This document shows, piece after piece, positions 39,449 to 47,035 of a stretch of DNA of 64,000 nt. The DNA lies in assembly GCF_900113485.1 (NCBI RefSeq), contig NZ_FOPM01000001.1, forward strand, positions 248,001 through 312,000, read 5' to 3'. The translations under genes and the position numbers were made by a program. The notes beneath the pieces are model-generated. The model was not told where the DNA came from. It did not search any database and saw only the letters and a list, made by a program, of their open reading frames with translations. Every line of letters starts with the position of its first letter. The stretch's first letter is position 1. Source of the DNA: Methylobacterium gossipiicola (GTDB taxonomy: Bacteria > Pseudomonadota > Alphaproteobacteria > Rhizobiales > Beijerinckiaceae).

Positions 39449-39784
39449 ATGATCAGCATGACCCAAGCCTTCAAGAACGTCGTTCCGTTCGCGCCCACAG
39501 GCAAGACCGGCTTCGATTCGGTGATGAAGGGCTTCTCGGCCGTCGCGAAGACGAACCAGACCGCCGGAATCGAATGGGCGGATTTTGCGCGGCAATCCTT
39601 TACCGAAGGACAGGCGGCGCTGAAGCAGCTTGCGGCCGCCCGCACGCCCCAGGCCGCCTTCGAGATTCAGACCGCCTACCTGAAGAGGGCCACCGAACGC
39701 CTGATGGCCCAGGCCCAGGTTCTGAAGGACCTCTATGCCGGCCTCGCTTCCGACATGGCGAAGCCCCGAGGCGCATCCGTCTGA
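39449..39784 (+). CDS. Phasin family protein
   Basis: A 111-residue helical protein of the phasin_2 type, which coats polyhydroxybutyrate granules. The helix-rich repeats are FDSVMKGFSAVAKTNQTAGIEWADFARQ and FEIQTAYLKRATERLMAQAQ in pieces; the pattern of aligned Ala, Leu and Gln residues favours a coiled coil. Length and lack of a signal peptide agree with the family. GGCAAGG seven bases upstream supports ATG 39449 over the ATG at 39458. Two TGC-N3-GCA boxes precede it and a stem-loop follows 19 bases after the stop. Confidence 0.85.
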   Translation: MISMTQAFKNVVPFAPTGKTGFDSVMKGFSAVAKTNQTAGIEWADFARQSFTEGQAALKQLAAARTPQAAFEIQTAYLKRATERLMAQAQVLKDLYAGLASDMAKPRGASV

Positions 39785-39802
39785 GGAGCCGCCGACGCCT
39801 CG

Positions 39803-39840
39803 GGCCGGATCACGGAGCCGCGTAGGGGCTCGATCCGGCC
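39803..39840 (+). terminator. Stem-loop after the phasin gene
   Basis: GGCCGGATC pairs with GATCCGGCC, and GAGCC inside pairs with GGCTC, making a two-part stem 19 bases after the stop. Only two T follow, so termination is likely but not certain. Confidence 0.6.
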
Positions 39841-39843
39841 TTG

Positions 39844-39920
39844 GTGCCTCTCACAAAACTCCCGCTGCACCATCGGGCTCAGGACGAGAACCGTTCAGGG
39901 GCGGGAGTTTCGAGAGGCGC
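39844..39920 (-). repeat. 77-bp palindromic repeat, copy 2 (inverted relative to copy 1)
   Basis: The ends are GTGCCTCTCACAAAACTCCC and GGGAGTTTCGAGAGGCGC, imperfectly paired over about 20 bases. The inner 35 bases match the reverse complement of the inner part of copy 1 at 33664-33740, including CGAGAACCGT. Four T follow its right end, so it might also act as a terminator. Confidence 0.75.
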
Positions 39921-40074
39921 TTTTGATCCCTCTCCGATGTCCAGAGGATCTGGCAGAGGCCATCGCGTGCGGATCGACACGTCCAAATCGGATCCGCATG
40001 CCTACATTGAGTTCAAGCGGAAAAGAACAGAACTGATCCCAGTTCTGGCGCCGCATAGGAGCTCAGAGACCACG

Positions 40075-40332
40075 ATGATGACCCGTATCGCCGCTACCGC
40101 TGCTGCCGTCGTGCTTGGCGTTGCTTCGATCTCGTCCGCAATGGCCGCTGAGCCTCCGTCCCGCTACGTTTCGTTCGGTTCGCAAATCGAGGCGACCGGT
40201 TCGATCAATACCGATCCGCAGGCGCCCGCGCCCTTCGGCTGTCCGATGAGTTCTGCCGCCGAGGGCAACGCCAACCAGCAGAACTTCCCCGTGCAGCAGT
40301 ACGGTCAGACTTCGGGCGGCAACCGATGCTGA
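40075..40332 (+). CDS. Small secreted hypothetical protein
   Basis: An 85-residue protein with a signal peptide (AATAAAVVLGVASISSAMA). The mature region of about 60 residues is polar and Gln/Ser/Gly rich (GNANQQNFPVQQYGQTSGG) with two cysteines. No family is recognised. AGGAG lies about 13 bases before the first ATG; ATG 40078 is equally possible. The last codons overlap the start of a 42-residue membrane protein, and a strong terminator follows both, so the two form a small operon. Confidence 0.65.
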   Translation: MMTRIAATAAAVVLGVASISSAMAAEPPSRYVSFGSQIEATGSINTDPQAPAPFGCPMSSAAEGNANQQNFPVQQYGQTSGGNRC

Positions 40333-40454
40333 GCGGCCTGAGGCAAGGCGTCTCCCTGGCGGTGACGGGGCTGTCCTACCTCATGGCCGGGGCTTTTCTT
40401 GTCGGCCTCGTCGTAACGCTCATCGAGACGTCGCAGGCGATGATCAGTCCCTGA
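40326..40454 (+). CDS. 42-residue single-helix membrane protein
   Basis: This frame starts at ATG 40326 inside the last codons of the preceding gene (seven-base overlap) and ends at TGA 40452-40454. It has one hydrophobic span (LSYLMAGAFLVGLVVTLI). A strong terminator begins 18 bases later, which supports this frame being the end of the transcript. It has no recognised family. The overlap, hydrophobicity and terminator position are the only evidence. Confidence 0.5.
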   Translation: MLSGLRQGVSLAVTGLSYLMAGAFLVGLVVTLIETSQAMISP

Positions 40455-40471
40455 CGTCCGTTTCGGGCAGG

Positions 40472-40503
40472 AGGCGGTGGAGCGAAGGCTCCACCGCCTT
40501 TTT
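40472..40503 (+). terminator. Intrinsic terminator after the small secreted/membrane pair
   Basis: Perfect 12-base arms AGGCGGTGGAGC and GCTCCACCGCCT around GAAG, running into five T. Confidence 0.92.
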
Positions 40504-40606
40504 CCTTTTCAGCTCCGGCCGAGACTGAGAAGCAAGGGGGAATGCCGGCTTTTGTTAACGTCCAGGCTTTATCGCTCGGAGTATATTCGAGCCTCGGCAT
40601 CTCAGA

Positions 40607-40906
40607 ATGTCCAATTTCGCTGAATCCATCGCCTCAGAGATGATCGATCCATTCATCGAGCGATCCCCGCGTAAGGATGCGGATTGGCCTGGTTTCATTC
40701 GCACAGCGGATGGCTCAGAGATCGAATGTCGGATCAAGAACGTCTCGAAGACTGGAGCGAGGATCGAGGTTTCGGAAGTTCACTTTCTTCCCGACACTTT
40801 CCTGCTTAAATTCGGAAAGAACTTTGTCTGCCGCGTTAGGCTGGCGTGGCGCAAAGGAAAATCTTCCGGCCTGAAGGTCGAGCAGATCACAAAACTTGAG
40901 ATCTGA
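40607..40906 (+). CDS. PilZ-domain protein
   Basis: A 99-residue single-domain protein with the PilZ beta-barrel pattern (GFIRTADGSEIECRIKNVSKTGARIEVS in pieces, then FLLKFGKNFVCRVRLAWRKG). PilZ proteins bind cyclic di-GMP, but the N-terminal RxxxR is weak here (ERSPRKDADW holds two arginines three residues apart), so binding is uncertain. Base composition is lower in GC than the neighbours. It is isolated, with a terminator upstream and a 200-base gap downstream. Confidence 0.75.
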   Translation: MSNFAESIASEMIDPFIERSPRKDADWPGFIRTADGSEIECRIKNVSKTGARIEVSEVHFLPDTFLLKFGKNFVCRVRLAWRKGKSSGLKVEQITKLEI

Positions 40907-41106
40907 TTGGCTATCCGCCCGATGAAACCGAAAACCGTATCACCGAGACCGCGCGGCGCGTGAACGGGACCGAACTCCCTCATTCCTAGCGTATCGAACG
41001 GAGCTTGTATGGCACCGCGCGCCGTCGACGGTCGGAGGGCCGCAGAGTTCCGTCTTCCGGGACATCGGACTGACGCACGATCTCCAAACCGTCGAGGTAC
41101 GGGATT

Positions 41107-41337
41107 CTAGACGGACTCGTGCCAGGCCGGGAGCGGCATCCAATGCGTGATCTTCACGCCCGATGCCTTCGTCTCGGCACGCCACAGATGCGCCCTCGAT
41201 GAGTAGGAAGCCGGGACGAAGAGCTTATCGCTCGCGCTCCAGGCACAGATTTCGATTCGGGCGCCCGTACGGTCCTGGAGGAATCCGAGGAACTTACGAT
41301 CCTTGGGCGCCGTGCGGACCGGCTCCCAATCCGTCAT
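41107..41337 (-). CDS. DUF551-like small protein
   Basis: A 76-residue protein with the DUF551 framework: an N-terminal DWEPVRTAPKDRKFLGFL strand pair and a C-terminal THWMPLPAW. The family is common in phages and prophages as well as in bacterial chromosomes, and its function is unknown. The ATG at 41337 was chosen because the domain begins there; the longer open frame to 41553 is Arg-rich and noncoding in character. No other phage gene is adjacent. Confidence 0.7.
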   Translation of the reverse strand: MTDWEPVRTAPKDRKFLGFLQDRTGARIEICAWSASDKLFVPASYSSRAHLWRAETKASGVKITHWMPLPAWHESV

Positions 41338-41568
41338 CAATCCCTTCTCTCGGTCCACACCTGCACCTCTGACACGCCGGCTCTGGGGCGGCCCCTTACG
41401 CGCTCGCTCCGGGCGACCCTTCTGGGCGCGGTCCAGGGCAGTGCGATAAGCCCGTGCTTCAACCGTCACAGACACGGCGATTCTAGCGAGATCGGGTGGA
41501 CTACGCCACAACGGCCGGGCAAATGTGGCAATTGGTACGGGAGTTGTGCGCAAAGAAAGGGGCTTTCC

Positions 41569-42702
41569 ATGCGGGGGCGGGCGATCCTGTCCATCGGTCT
41601 GGCACTTGCCGTGGGCGCGGTGCTCGGCATGGGCCTGCTCTGCGCGTTGATTTTGACGCAGGCCGGCACGGCCTTGTCGGGCGGCGTCGGACCCGCCATG
41701 ACCGAATTAAGGCATCGCTTCTTCGCGTCCCCCATGGCGGCCGAGCGCGGTCCCGGACCCGTTCAGGGCCGCGCGGCGATGCCTCCGGATGGCGAGGGCG
41801 GTCGGTCCGTGGTTCGCTTGAGCGACGCGGCCCGGGCGCGCATCGGAATCGAGACGGCGCGGCGCACGCGCCAGCCCCATGCTGTCGAGATCCAGGCCTA
41901 CGGCACGGTCATCGATCTCGCCCGCGTCACGGATCTCACGAACAGCTACGCGGGCGCCGTGGCGGCGCTCCAGGCCGCCAAAGCCCGGGCCGAAGTGTCC
42001 GGCAGCGCCGCGCGCCGGGCGAAGAGCCTCAGCGCCGGGGTGGTGACGGCGGCCCAGATCGAACTCACCGAGGGCACCGCCATCACCGACCGGTCGGCCG
42101 TGGCGGTGGCCGAATCCCAGGTGCGCACCCTCGCGGCGACGGCCCAGCAGGAATGGGGACCGGTGATCGGCAAGGCCATCGTCGAGCGTTCTCCCGTGGT
42201 GACGCGTCTCATCGAGCGGATCGACTTCCTGGTGCAGGTGACCCTGCCGCCCGGAGAGACGATGAAGGGCCCGCCAGCCACCGCCTTCGCCGAAGTGCCG
42301 CCGCAGAGCGCCCGCGTTCCCCTGCGCTACGTCTCGCCGGCGACGCGGACCGACCAGCGCATCCAGGGCGTCAGCTTCTTCTACACGGTGGCGGGCGACA
42401 GCGGCCTCCTGCCGGGTATGAGTACGCTCGCCTTCCTGGCCTCCGACCGCGAGACCACGGGCCTGAGCATCCCGGAGAGTGCCGTGGTGCACTGGCAGGG
42501 CGGGGCGTGGTTCTACCGGGTGGCTGGCGACGACGCCTTCGTACGCCATCCCCTCGGGGCCGACGCCCCGATCTCGTCCGACACCTACATCGTCGACGAT
42601 CTCGGCCCCGAGGCCGAGATCGTGGTCACCGGACCGCAGGCGATCCTCTCGGAGGAGCTGCGCGGTCAGATCCAGGCCGGCGGCGACACGGACGACGATT
42701 GA
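41569..42702 (+). CDS. RND efflux periplasmic adaptor (membrane-fusion protein), divergent
   Basis: A 377-residue protein with an N-terminal signal/anchor helix (AILSIGLALAVGAVLGMGLLCALIL). A short Ala-rich helical hairpin is at about residues 125-190. Beta-barrel and membrane-proximal regions follow (VPLRYVSPATRTDQRIQGVSFFYTV; SIPESAVVHWQGGAWFYRV). The standard lipoyl half-motifs flanking the hairpin are hard to see, so it is a divergent adaptor. The pump gene begins three bases after its stop, and the two are surely co-translated. No outer-membrane partner gene is present. Confidence 0.8.
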   Translation: MRGRAILSIGLALAVGAVLGMGLLCALILTQAGTALSGGVGPAMTELRHRFFASPMAAERGPGPVQGRAAMPPDGEGGRSVVRLSDAARARIGIETARRTRQPHAVEIQAYGTVIDLARVTDLTNSYAGAVAALQAAKARAEVSGSAARRAKSLSAGVVTAAQIELTEGTAITDRSAVAVAESQVRTLAATAQQEWGPVIGKAIVERSPVVTRLIERIDFLVQVTLPPGETMKGPPATAFAEVPPQSARVPLRYVSPATRTDQRIQGVSFFYTVAGDSGLLPGMSTLAFLASDRETTGLSIPESAVVHWQGGAWFYRVAGDDAFVRHPLGADAPISSDTYIVDDLGPEAEIVVTGPQAILSEELRGQIQAGGDTDDD

Positions 42703-42704
42703 GC

Positions 42705-45700
42705 ATGTCCGATGATCGCCCCGCGCCCGGCCCGTCGCCGGTCCGCGCGTCCGCCGGCCTGCAGGGCCGCCTCGTCACCTTCGCGGTGCGGCGCCCCGGC
42801 CTCGTCCTCACCATCGCCTTCGCGTTGGCGCTGTACGGGTTCTTCGCCATCCGCGAGGCCAAATACGACGTCTTTCCGGAATTCGCGCCCCCGGCGGTGA
42901 CGGTGCAGACCGAGGCGCCCGGCCTCAACCCGGAGCAGGTCGAGGTGCTGGTGACCCAGGCCGTGGAGGTCGCCATCGCGGGGCTGCCGGGGCTCGCCAC
43001 CGTGCGCTCCAACTCGATCCAGGGCCTGTCGGTGGTCACCGCCACCTTCGGGTCGGGCAGCGACATCTACCGGGTGCGCCAGCTCGTGAACGAGCGCTTG
43101 GCCTCCCTCAATGGGCGGCTGCCGCAGGGGGTGCTCTCGCCCGCCATGACGGCGCTGACCTCCTCCACGAGTTCGGTGATGCTCATCGGGCTCACCTCGC
43201 CGACCCGCACGCTCATGGACCTGCGCAATGCCGCCGATTGGCGCCTGCGCCTCCGCCTCCTCGCCGCCCCCGGGGTCGGGGAAGTCCTGATCTACGGCGG
43301 CGACGTCCGCTCCATCCGCATCCAGGTCCGACCGCACGACCTCGTCCGCTTCCGCGTCGGCCTCAACGACGTGCTGGCCGCCGGGCGCAAGGCGACGGGC
43401 GTGCGCGGGGCGGGCTTCGTCGACACGCTCAACCAGCGCATCACCCTGCAGACCGAGGGGCAGTCCCTGACCCCGGAGGCCATCGCCCGCACCGTCCTCG
43501 TGAATGAGGGCGGGGCCAGCGTCGTGCTGGGCGACGTCGCCGACGTGGCGAGCGCGCCGGAGCCGGCGATCAGCGCCGCCCTCGTCGACGGCACCCCGGG
43601 GGTGCTGCTCATGGTCGGCGCGCAGGTCGGCGCCAACACCCTCGACGTCACCGCCCGGGTGGACGCCGCCCTGGCGGAGCTGCGCCCCGGCCTCGAACGC
43701 GACGGCATCGGGCTCCGCACCGATCTGTTCCGGCCGGCGAATTTCGTCACCCAGGCGACCGGGCACGTGGTCAGGGCCCTGGCTCTGGGCGGCATCCTCG
43801 TGTCGCTCGTGTTGTTCGTCTTCCTGTTCGACTGGCGCACGGCCCTCATCAGCGTCACGGCGATCCCGCTCTCCCTCATCGGCGCCGTGCTGGTGCTCGG
43901 GGCGTTCGGCCTGAGCCTCAACATCATGACGCTGGGGGGCCTCGCCATCGCCATCGGCGAGGTGGTGGATGACGCTGTGATCGGCGTCGAGAACGCCGTG
44001 CGCCGCCTGGCGGAGAACCGCCGCGCCGGCTCGCCCGTGGCGGCGGCCCGCGTGGTGCGCGACGCGATCCTAGAGGTGCGCGTCTCCGTCGCCTACGCGA
44101 CCTTCGCGGTCCTTCTGGTCTTCCTGCCGGTGCTGGCGCTGACCGGCGTGCCCGGCCGCCTGTTCGGCCCCCTGGCGATCGCCTACATCCTCGCCGTGCT
44201 GGCGTCGCTCGCCGTTGCCCTGACGGTCACCCCGGCCCTGGCCTGCCTGCTGCTTGCCGGACGCAAGACCCTGCCGGCCGCCGAGCCGCCGGTGACACGC
44301 CTCGTGCGGGGGGCCTATCTCCGCCTGCTCCGGCGGACCGATCGGCATCCCTACGGTGTACTCGCCGCCTGCCTCGGCCTGACCCTGATGAGCGCCGCCC
44401 TGCTGCCGTTCCTCGGCGGCACCTTCCTGCCGGACCTGAAGGAAGGCCACCTCATCCTGCACATGACGACGGCGCCGGGGACCTCGCTCCACGAGACGCT
44501 GCGCCTCGGCGCGCGCGTGACTGCGGGCCTGAAGGCCGTGCCGGGCGTGCGGGCCGTCGCTCAGCAGGTCGGCCGCGCCGAGGCCGGCTACGATCTGGGC
44601 GGGACCCACGACAGCGAGATCCACATCGACCTCGATCCGGGCCTCGACGGGGCCGCCCAGGCGCGGGCCGAGGCCGGCATCCGGGCCCTGATGCGCGAGA
44701 CCCCCGGTGCGGGTTTCTCCCTGAAGACCTTCCTCGCCGAGCGCATCGAGGAGGTAGTCTCAGGGTTCACCGCCCCGGTGGTGGTGAGCGTGTCCGGCAC
44801 GGACCTCGACGCCATCGAGGCGACGGCCCGGGCGGTGGCGCGCGAACTCGCCGAGGTGCGCGGCGCCGTCGACGTGCAGCTGAAATCCCCGCCCGGTCTG
44901 CCGCAGGTCAATGTCAGCCTGCGCCCGAACGACCTGCGCCATTGGGGCCTCGACGCCATCGAGGTCCTCGACAGCGTCCGGACGGCTTACCAGGGCGACG
45001 TCGTCGGTCAGGCCTATGAGGGCAACGCCGTCTTCAACGTCGTGGTCGTGCTCGATCCCGCGACGCGCACGCGGCTCGCCACCCTCGGCAACCTGCCGCT
45101 CCGCACGCCTGGCGGCACCTATATCCGCCTCGCCCACGTGGCCGACGTCTATGAGACCTCCGGGCGCTACGCCGTGGCGCATGCCGGTGCCCGGCGGGTG
45201 CGGGTGGTGACCGCGAACGTGCGGGACCGCGACGTCGCGTCGTTCACCGAAGCCGTGAAGCGCAAGATCGAGCGGGAGGTGACGCCGCCCTCCGGGATCG
45301 ACATCGGCGTCGCCGGGGCGGCGGAGGCCCAGGCGGGCGCGCGCCGCACCCTGCTGCTCTATGCCGGGCTCGCCGGGCTCGGGATCGTCCTGCTGCTCCT
45401 CGTGGTGACGGGCTCGCTCACCAACCTCGCCCTCATCCTCGTCAACGTGCCGTTCGCCTTCATCGGCGGAGTCATCGCGGTGGCGGCCACCGGGGCGTTG
45501 GTCTCCCTCGGCTCCATCGTGGGCTTCGTGACCCTGTTCGGCATCTCGTTGCGCAACACCATCATGATGATCGCCCATTACGAGCACCTCGTGCTCGTGG
45601 AGGGTCGCACCTGGGATGCCGCCGTGGTCGCCGAGGGCGCGGCCGACCGCCTCGTGCCGATTCTGATGACGTCCCTCGTGACGGGACTCGGGCTCCTGCC

Positions 45701-45860
45701 CCTGGCCCTCGGCGCGGGCGAACCGGGTCGCGAGATCGAAGGTCCCATGGCGCAAGTGATCCTCGGCGGGCTCGTCACTTCGACGGTACTGAACCTCGCC
45801 GTCCTGCCCATGCTGGCCCGCCGTTTCGCCCGGTTCCGCCCCCCGAACAGTGTGGTCTGA
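42705..45860 (+). CDS. RND superfamily efflux permease (CzcA/CusA-related)
   Basis: A 1051-residue inner-membrane transporter with the RND layout: 12 helices and two large periplasmic loops. The N-terminal helix and FPEFAPPAVTVQTEAPGLNP are typical of the heavy-metal group. In helix 4 the text is GEVVDDAVIGVENAVRRL: the second Asp and the Glu of the CzcA DxxxxxDxxxxxxE motif are present, but the first Asp is Ala. Metal export is thus plausible by family but not supported by that site. ATG 42705 lies just after the adaptor stop; the longer frame upstream is noncoding. Confidence 0.9.
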   Translation: MSDDRPAPGPSPVRASAGLQGRLVTFAVRRPGLVLTIAFALALYGFFAIREAKYDVFPEFAPPAVTVQTEAPGLNPEQVEVLVTQAVEVAIAGLPGLATVRSNSIQGLSVVTATFGSGSDIYRVRQLVNERLASLNGRLPQGVLSPAMTALTSSTSSVMLIGLTSPTRTLMDLRNAADWRLRLRLLAAPGVGEVLIYGGDVRSIRIQVRPHDLVRFRVGLNDVLAAGRKATGVRGAGFVDTLNQRITLQTEGQSLTPEAIARTVLVNEGGASVVLGDVADVASAPEPAISAALVDGTPGVLLMVGAQVGANTLDVTARVDAALAELRPGLERDGIGLRTDLFRPANFVTQATGHVVRALALGGILVSLVLFVFLFDWRTALISVTAIPLSLIGAVLVLGAFGLSLNIMTLGGLAIAIGEVVDDAVIGVENAVRRLAENRRAGSPVAAARVVRDAILEVRVSVAYATFAVLLVFLPVLALTGVPGRLFGPLAIAYILAVLASLAVALTVTPALACLLLAGRKTLPAAEPPVTRLVRGAYLRLLRRTDRHPYGVLAACLGLTLMSAALLPFLGGTFLPDLKEGHLILHMTTAPGTSLHETLRLGARVTAGLKAVPGVRAVAQQVGRAEAGYDLGGTHDSEIHIDLDPGLDGAAQARAEAGIRALMRETPGAGFSLKTFLAERIEEVVSGFTAPVVVSVSGTDLDAIEATARAVARELAEVRGAVDVQLKSPPGLPQVNVSLRPNDLRHWGLDAIEVLDSVRTAYQGDVVGQAYEGNAVFNVVVVLDPATRTRLATLGNLPLRTPGGTYIRLAHVADVYETSGRYAVAHAGARRVRVVTANVRDRDVASFTEAVKRKIEREVTPPSGIDIGVAGAAEAQAGARRTLLLYAGLAGLGIVLLLLVVTGSLTNLALILVNVPFAFIGGVIAVAATGALVSLGSIVGFVTLFGISLRNTIMMIAHYEHLVLVEGRTWDAAVVAEGAADRLVPILMTSLVTGLGLLPLALGAGEPGREIEGPMAQVILGGLVTSTVLNLAVLPMLARRFARFRPPNSVV

Positions 45861-45957
45861 CCGTCGCCGATTTGAGCGTCCGGGAGCGGGATCGGACCTT
45901 GCATCGGCTTGCGCGCAGGGGGGGAAAAAGCTAGATGGCCAAGGGCCTGAGAGGCGT

Positions 45958-46034
<77 letters not shown>

Positions 46035-46073
46035 TCTCTCGCCCGCAGACTCCGTGCCCCTGGGAATCGTCCG

Positions 46074-46385
46074 ATGTCGAGCGCTCGAATCTATCAGCCC
46101 GCCAAGGACGCGTCGCAGTCGGGTCCCGCCCGCAACAAGGGCTGGGTTCTGGAATTCGACCAGAGCAGCCCGCGCGAGATCGATCCGCTCATGGGCTGGA
46201 CCGGCTCTTCGGACATGCTGCAGCAGGTGCGTCTCGAGTTCGAGACCCGTGACGAGGCCATCGCGTATGCGTCCCGCGCCGGCCTGTCGTACCGGGTCGA
46301 GGAGCCGCAAAAGCCCGTTCCGCGCAAGGGCTTGTCCTACTCGGACAATTTCAAGTTCAACCGCACGGCGCCCTGGACCCACTGA
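46074..46385 (+). CDS. NDUFS4-like accessory subunit of respiratory complex I
   Basis: A 103-residue protein of the ETC complex I 21-kDa (NDUFS4) family, found in alphaproteobacteria and mitochondria. It has SSARIYQPAKDASQSGP at the start, WVLEFDQ and MGWTGSSDMLQQVRLEF in the core, and the end YSDNFKFNRTAPWTH. It is a supernumerary subunit of NADH:quinone oxidoreductase on the matrix-like cytosolic arm. It stands alone, about 40 bases after tRNA-Pro, as is usual for this gene. Confidence 0.93.
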   Translation: MSSARIYQPAKDASQSGPARNKGWVLEFDQSSPREIDPLMGWTGSSDMLQQVRLEFETRDEAIAYASRAGLSYRVEEPQKPVPRKGLSYSDNFKFNRTAPWTH

Positions 46386-46403
46386 CAGCCGGGAACGATC
46401 CCC

Positions 46404-46511
46404 TCACAGCTGGATCAGGATCGTGACCGCGCCGAAGATCAGGACCGAGGCGACGGCCACGGCCAGGAGCAGCAGGGCGGCGCGGGATTCGCGAAGGTCG
46501 TTCTGAGTCAT
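46404..46511 (-). CDS. Possible 35-residue single-helix membrane protein
   Basis: The frame reads MTQNDLRESR followed by a long hydrophobic span (AALLLLAVAVASVLIFGAV) and ends ILIQL. It lies in the gap between the NDUFS4-like gene and the deaminase. No good ribosome site is seen, so the call rests on the clean hydrophobic helix with a polar N-terminus. It could be chance. Confidence 0.4.
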   Translation of the reverse strand: MTQNDLRESRAALLLLAVAVASVLIFGAVTILIQL

Positions 46512-46550
46512 GGTCCGAGGCTAGCGCCGGATCGCGCGAGAGCCAATCGC

Positions 46551-47015
46551 TCAATCGGCTGGGGACTCCCGGTCGCGCCACGCCTCGTAGGGATGGGCCT
46601 CGGCCGACACGGGCAGATGCGCCACGCGCATCGGCTGCTCCGCGAGGGGGCGGCACAACTCGGCATAGATCCCGGCGCTGAGAAGGCCGTGGGCTTCGGC
46701 CTCCTCGGCGGTGTAGGCGAAGTAGGCCTCGCGGATGCCGGAGAGTCGCATGGCGGCGTGGCACATGGGGCACGGTCGCCCGCTCGCGTAGACGATGCAA
46801 CCGTCGAGCTTGGCCGATCCGAGCAGGCGGCTCGCCTCGCGGATCGCCACCATCTCGGCGTGATCCGTGGCGTCGTGGGTGTCCGCCGTCCGGTTGACGG
46901 CCCGCACCAGCACCGTGCCGTCGCGGACGATGACGGCGCCGTAGGGCCGTCCTCCGGCGAGAACGTTGTCGTGCGCGAGGGCGACGGCGTCGCGCAGATG
47001 GGTTTCGTGGGTCAC
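46551..47015 (-). CDS. Nucleoside/guanine deaminase family protein
   Basis: A 154-residue zinc deaminase of the cytidine-deaminase fold. The zinc site is H52-A-E54 (DHAEMVAI) and C82-P-M-C85 (GRPCPMCHAAM), all intact. The length and the block GRPYGAVIVRDGTVL are near guanine deaminase GuaD and related nucleoside deaminases; it is not TadA-like in its C-terminus. The GTG at 47015 follows GGGAGA by seven bases; the open frame to 47930 runs over the SPL-like gene and is not used. The substrate is not certain. Confidence 0.85.
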   Translation of the reverse strand: MTHETHLRDAVALAHDNVLAGGRPYGAVIVRDGTVLVRAVNRTADTHDATDHAEMVAIREASRLLGSAKLDGCIVYASGRPCPMCHAAMRLSGIREAYFAYTAEEAEAHGLLSAGIYAELCRPLAEQPMRVAHLPVSAEAHPYEAWRDRESPAD

Positions 47016-47035
47016 GGGCGGATCTCCCAAATTCG

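Noticed and set aside
33664..39920. The two 77-bp repeats as ends of a composite transposon
   Set aside because: The genes between them are ordinary chromosomal genes with no transposase and no target duplication.
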